64,000 nt of DNA from Gammaproteobacteria bacterium (GTDB lineage: Bacteria > Pseudomonadota > Gammaproteobacteria > DSM-19610): NCBI GenBank assembly GCA_026197075.1, contig JAPHQV010000013.1, positions 118,149 to 182,148 on the forward strand, in the 5' to 3' direction. The notes under the pieces were generated by a model, which worked only from the letters and a program-made list of their open reading frames with translations, made no database searches and had not been told where the DNA came from. This document shows, piece after piece, positions 61,115-64,000 of the stretch. Numbering within the stretch: position 1 is the first letter of the stretch; the number at the start of each line of letters is the position of its first letter. The position numbers and the translations under genes are program-made.

Positions 61115-61359
61115 ACGATGGCGAGTACAACCGTCTGTATTGGCAGTGCCGGCGCGGCATGCGTGAGCTGGACCTGTTGCTGCAGGGGTTCCTGCGCCAG
61201 CACCGGGACTGGCTCGATCGCGAGCGGCAGGCCTGCTTCGAAACCCTGTTGAACTACCCCGACGCCGTACTCCTGGAATGGCTGATGGGGCGGCAGGTCC
61301 CCAGCGACAAGGAGGTCGCGCAACTTGTCCAGAACATACGCAACACCGCTACGGCTTGA
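61111..61359 (+). CDS. sdhE: FAD assembly factor SdhE
   Basis: Small helical protein that promotes covalent flavinylation of SdhA. The 82 residues include the RGxxE motif (CRRGMRELDLLL) near residue 14-17. The start is GTG 61111, within the sdhB stop. Here it is the last part of the sdh operon, which directly links flavinylation factor and target. Confidence 0.94.
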   Translation: MNDGEYNRLYWQCRRGMRELDLLLQGFLRQHRDWLDRERQACFETLLNYPDAVLLEWLMGRQVPSDKEVAQLVQNIRNTATA

Positions 61360-61753
61360 ATTCCGCATGCCCGGCTGGTGGCTGTTGAGCCTCGGCCTGC
61401 TGCAGACGGCGACCCTGTTGTTGATCCTGTGGCTGCCCCTGGCCTGGCCCTGGCGGGTGCTGCTGCTGGCCACATGGCTGGTGGCCGGTATGCACAACCT
61501 GCGCCTGCATACCTCCCGGCGCCTGATACGGGCGGTATGGCAGGAACAGGATCGTTGGCGATTGTGGTTCGCCGATGGCCGGGAATCCTCCGCGCGGCTC
61601 GAGCCGCGCTATTTTCAACGTGGCCCCTTGCTGCAATTGCGCCTGCGTCCGGAGCGATCGCGGGCTTTGCCGCTGCTGATCCTGCCGGGCATGCTGCCCG
61701 GGGAATCCCTGCGGCGCCTGAAGGTGCGGCTGCGACTGTTTGCCGACGCGTGA
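61325..61753 (+). CDS. ygfX: YgfX/CptA-like inner membrane protein
   Basis: A 142-residue protein with two transmembrane helices (about residues 20-55) and a C-terminal soluble beta domain (RLWFADGRESSARLEPRYF). In E. coli ygfX overlaps sdhE. It has been described as the toxin of a CptAB-type pair, a role that is disputed. The start is uncertain: TTG 61325 overlaps sdhE by 35 bases and keeps the family-like TPLRLEF segment, while ATG 61367 gives MPGWWLLSLG. Confidence 0.8.
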   Translation: MSRTYATPLRLEFRMPGWWLLSLGLLQTATLLLILWLPLAWPWRVLLLATWLVAGMHNLRLHTSRRLIRAVWQEQDRWRLWFADGRESSARLEPRYFQRGPLLQLRLRPERSRALPLLILPGMLPGESLRRLKVRLRLFADA

Positions 61754-61798
61754 TCTCCTCGCATACTATGGTCGGGTGCGCAACGCAGATGGCAATCC

Positions 61799-62266
61799 AT
61801 GGCAACCGAAATCGAACGCAAATTCCTGGTGACCCGCGAGGACTGGCGTCTGTCGGCCGACGCCGGCACGCGTTTCCTGCAGGGCTATCTGAACGAGGAG
61901 GGACACGCCTCGGTGCGGGTACGCATCGAGGGGGAGTCCGCCAATCTCAACATCAAGAGCGCCGACGCGGGCATACAGCGCCAGGAGTATGAATACTCCA
62001 TTCCCCTGGAAGATGCTCGCCGGATGCTGGCGGATCTTTGTATCGGCGGGCTGATCGAGAAGACCCGCTTCCGGGTACCCCATAAAGGCCATCTCTGGGA
62101 AGTGGATGTGTTCGCGGGCGCCAACGCCGGACTGGTGGTGGCGGAACTCGAGCTCGACGCCGTGGCGGAATCCTTCGAACGACCCGCCTGGCTGGGTGAA
62201 GAGGTTTCCCACGATGCGCGCTATTACAATCATTTCCTGGCGCGGCGACCCTGGAAGGATTGGTAA
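61799..62266 (+). CDS. CYTH-domain protein (triphosphatase/adenylate cyclase fold)
   Basis: A 155-residue single CYTH domain with the defining EIERKFLV (ExExK) at residues 4-11 and the Glu/Lys/Arg tunnel residues in VRVRIEG, NLNIKS and EYEYSIP. Bacterial stand-alone CYTH proteins are mostly inorganic tripolyphosphatases. Class IV adenylate cyclase activity is also possible. Its stop shares a base with the start of the next gene. Confidence 0.92.
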   Translation: MATEIERKFLVTREDWRLSADAGTRFLQGYLNEEGHASVRVRIEGESANLNIKSADAGIQRQEYEYSIPLEDARRMLADLCIGGLIEKTRFRVPHKGHLWEVDVFAGANAGLVVAELELDAVAESFERPAWLGEEVSHDARYYNHFLARRPWKDW

Positions 62267-63753
62267 TGCCCTGGCGCCAGGCTCTGTGTGCCGTCCTGTT
62301 GCTGTGCCTGGCCGCCTGCGGCCAGCCGCGTGACGAGGTAATCCGTTTCGCCCTGGGAGCCGCGCCCACCAACCTGGACCCGCGCTTCGCCACCGATGCC
62401 ACGTCCACCCGCATCAACCGCCTGCTGTATCGTACCCTGGTGGATTTCGACGACCAATTCCGCCCGGTGCCCTCCCTGGCCCGTTGGGAAGCGCTCGGCC
62501 CGCTGCGATACCGGTTTCATCTGGGTGAGGAAGGACGTGATTTTCACGATGGGTCGCGGCTCACGGCCACTGACGTGGCCGCCACCTACGCTTCCGTCCT
62601 CGATCCCGCCACCGGCTCACCGCACCGCAGCAGCCTGGAACTGATCGAGCGCATCGAGGTGCTGGATACGGATACCCTGGATTTCCACCTGTCGCGCGCC
62701 GATCCCCTGTTTCCCGGCTACCTGGTCATCGGCATTGTACCGGCACAAGCCATCGCCGCCAGGCACCCCTTGCAGGAACGACCATTGGGCAGCGGGCCTT
62801 TCCAGCTGCGCGACTGGCCGGAGACCGGACGTCTGCGACTGACGCGCCGGGAGGATGGCCAGGAACTGGAATTCCTGCTGGTGCGCGATCCTACCGTACG
62901 GGTGCTGAAATTGCTGCGCGGCGAGGTGGACATGCTGCAGAACGACCTGCCCGCGGAACTGATGCGTTACCTGGAGGCACAGCCGGAACTGCAGGTGCGG
63001 CAGCGTCCTGGCAGCAATTTTGCCTACCTGGGTTTCAATCTGCAGGATCCGGCCACCGCGGATCCGCGCGTGCGCCTGGCCATTGCCCATGCCATCGACC
63101 GCCGGGCTGTCATCCGCCACGTACTGGGGGAGGGCGCTCGCCCCGCGGCAGCCCTGCTGCCACCCGATCACTGGGCGGGTCACCCGGACCTGGCGCACAT
63201 CGAACACGATCCGCAACGGGCCCGGGCGTACCTGGAGGCGGCGGGCCATGGTCCCGGGCGTCCCCTGCAGCTCACCTACAAAACCTCGGCGGATCCCCTG
63301 CGATTGCGCATTGCCACGGTGTTCCAGCAACAACTGGCGGAAGTGGGGATCGAGGTACGCTTGCAGAGTTATGACTGGGGCACCTTTTATGCCGATATCC
63401 GGGCCGGTCAGTTCCAGCTTTACAGCCTGTCCTGGGTGGGTATCAAGACGCCGGACATCTTCCGCTATGCCTTTCACAGCACAGCACTGCCACCGGCAGG
63501 CGCCAACCGTGGCCGCCTGGCGGACGACGAGGTGGATCGGCTGATCGAAACGGCCGAGACAGCCGCGGACGAGGAAACACAAGCCGGTGCCTATCGGACC
63601 CTGCAGGCACGGTTGCTGGATCTGTTACCCTACGTCCCTCTCTGGTATGAAGATCATGTGTTCGCCGCGCGTGCCGATGTGGAAGGCTACCGCATGGCGG
63701 CCGATGGCAATTACGATGGCGTGCAATGGGTGCGCCGCACCGGGATGCAATGA
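62266..63753 (+). CDS. Peptide-binding lipoprotein, SBP family 5
   Basis: A 495-residue extracytoplasmic solute-binding protein of the OppA/DppA type. It has a lipoprotein signal with lipobox LAACG (Cys near residue 19) and the family blocks LGAAPTNLDPRF, PLRYRFHLGEEGRDFHDGS and ATAYASVLDP-like segments, with FAYLGFNLQDP in the hinge region. No ABC permease or ATPase follows. The next gene is an L,D-transpeptidase, so the ligand may be a cell-wall peptide, an inference from context. The ATG at 62266 overlaps the CYTH stop. Confidence 0.92.
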   Translation: MPWRQALCAVLLLCLAACGQPRDEVIRFALGAAPTNLDPRFATDATSTRINRLLYRTLVDFDDQFRPVPSLARWEALGPLRYRFHLGEEGRDFHDGSRLTATDVAATYASVLDPATGSPHRSSLELIERIEVLDTDTLDFHLSRADPLFPGYLVIGIVPAQAIAARHPLQERPLGSGPFQLRDWPETGRLRLTRREDGQELEFLLVRDPTVRVLKLLRGEVDMLQNDLPAELMRYLEAQPELQVRQRPGSNFAYLGFNLQDPATADPRVRLAIAHAIDRRAVIRHVLGEGARPAAALLPPDHWAGHPDLAHIEHDPQRARAYLEAAGHGPGRPLQLTYKTSADPLRLRIATVFQQQLAEVGIEVRLQSYDWGTFYADIRAGQFQLYSLSWVGIKTPDIFRYAFHSTALPPAGANRGRLADDEVDRLIETAETAADEETQAGAYRTLQARLLDLLPYVPLWYEDHVFAARADVEGYRMAADGNYDGVQWVRRTGMQ

Positions 63754-64000
63754 CAGCGATGGCTGAAAAACAAATCCAGATCAGTCTCGCCGACCAGCGC
63801 CTCTGGCTGCTCGATGCGCGGGGCGTGCTGGGGGAGTGGTCTATTTCGAGTGCCCGCAACGGCGCCGGGGAGTTGATGGGCAGTGAATGCACCCCCCGTG
63901 GCTGGCACAGGGTGCGCGCCCGGATCGGCGCCGGCTGCCCACCAGGGACGGTGTTCGTGGCGCGCCGCCCCACAGGCGAGCATTACAGCCCGGAGCTGGC
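63750..64000 (+). CDS. L,D-transpeptidase (YkuD) family protein, N-terminal fragment
   Basis: The first 83 codons of a gene cut by the right edge. MAEKQIQISLADQRLWLLDA and EWSISSARNGAGELMGSECT resemble the first strands of the YkuD domain in short cytoplasmic or periplasmic L,D-transpeptidases. No signal peptide is visible and the catalytic SxGC block lies beyond the window, so activity cannot be judged. ATG 63750 overlaps the previous stop. ATG 63759 is an alternative. Confidence 0.75.
   Translation, partial: MTAMAEKQIQISLADQRLWLLDARGVLGEWSISSARNGAGELMGSECTPRGWHRVRARIGAGCPPGTVFVARRPTGEHYSPEL

Noticed and set aside
61111..61753. sdhE-ygfX as a toxin-antitoxin module
   Set aside because: The CptAB proposal is disputed, and here sdhE is an integral part of the sdh operon, favouring the flavinylation role.

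Overview
The window is a compact, high-GC, almost gap-free chromosomal segment of a gammaproteobacterium. Gene order follows the classic gammaproteobacterial core: glnD-map / rpsB-tsf-pyrH-frr-uppS-cdsA-dxr-rseP-bamA-skp-lpxD-fabZ-lpxA-lpxB-rnhB-dnaE-accA-tilS-pyrG-kdsA-eno-ftsB-ispDF-truD-surE-pcm-yqaA-nlpD-rpoS. LPS, outer-membrane assembly and a PEP-CTERM-type sorting signal mark a Gram-negative that should carry an exosortase. Gene content and GC suggest a Chromatiales/Ectothiorhodospiraceae-like or related environmental lineage, but the species cannot be named from sequence alone. No rRNA, tRNA, CRISPR array, phage or complete IS was seen.

Layout. 1-2046 (minus): glnD (cut by the window edge) and map, divergent from the ribosomal/envelope run. 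2293-16878 (plus): translation factors, isoprenoid and phospholipid precursors, beta-barrel assembly and lipid A synthesis. 16881-23517: an accessory block inserted between rnhB and dnaE, holding a small heavy-metal-associated protein, an M48-like protein that has lost its zinc site, an ACP/fatty-acyl-AMP-ligase/PlsC fusion coupled to an MFS transporter, and a HIT protein. 23586-36586 (plus): dnaE to truD. 36733-39423: a second, smaller insertion (PRC-barrel protein, cupin oxygenase, SmrB). 39628-43614: surE to rpoS. 43620-51250: DUF498 protein, small membrane protein, alaC-hom-thrC, rpfE-like gene and recJ. 51247-51789: a lone PEP-CTERM protein beside the only long gene-free stretch (51790-52371). 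52372-64000: prfB (with its programmed frameshift), lysS, a PAS-GGDEF diguanylate cyclase, ygfZ, sdhCDAB-sdhE-ygfX, a CYTH protein, a peptide-binding lipoprotein and the start of an L,D-transpeptidase.

The intergenic spaces hold several families of small palindromic repeats: REP-like elements with a TGTAGGAGCGG core (seven sites, three of which supply the TAG stop codon of the preceding gene), two nested palindromes built from CGC(A/C)AAG units, a perfect 76-bp inverted repeat with GGGGTCAGG tips, and a dRS3-like pair after hom.

The most interesting coding finding is the ACP-FAAL-PlsC / MFS pair at 18847-23010. Its logic resembles the E. coli lplT-aas lysophospholipid acylation pair but it is built from different parts. 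The M48-like pseudoprotease next to it is the second.
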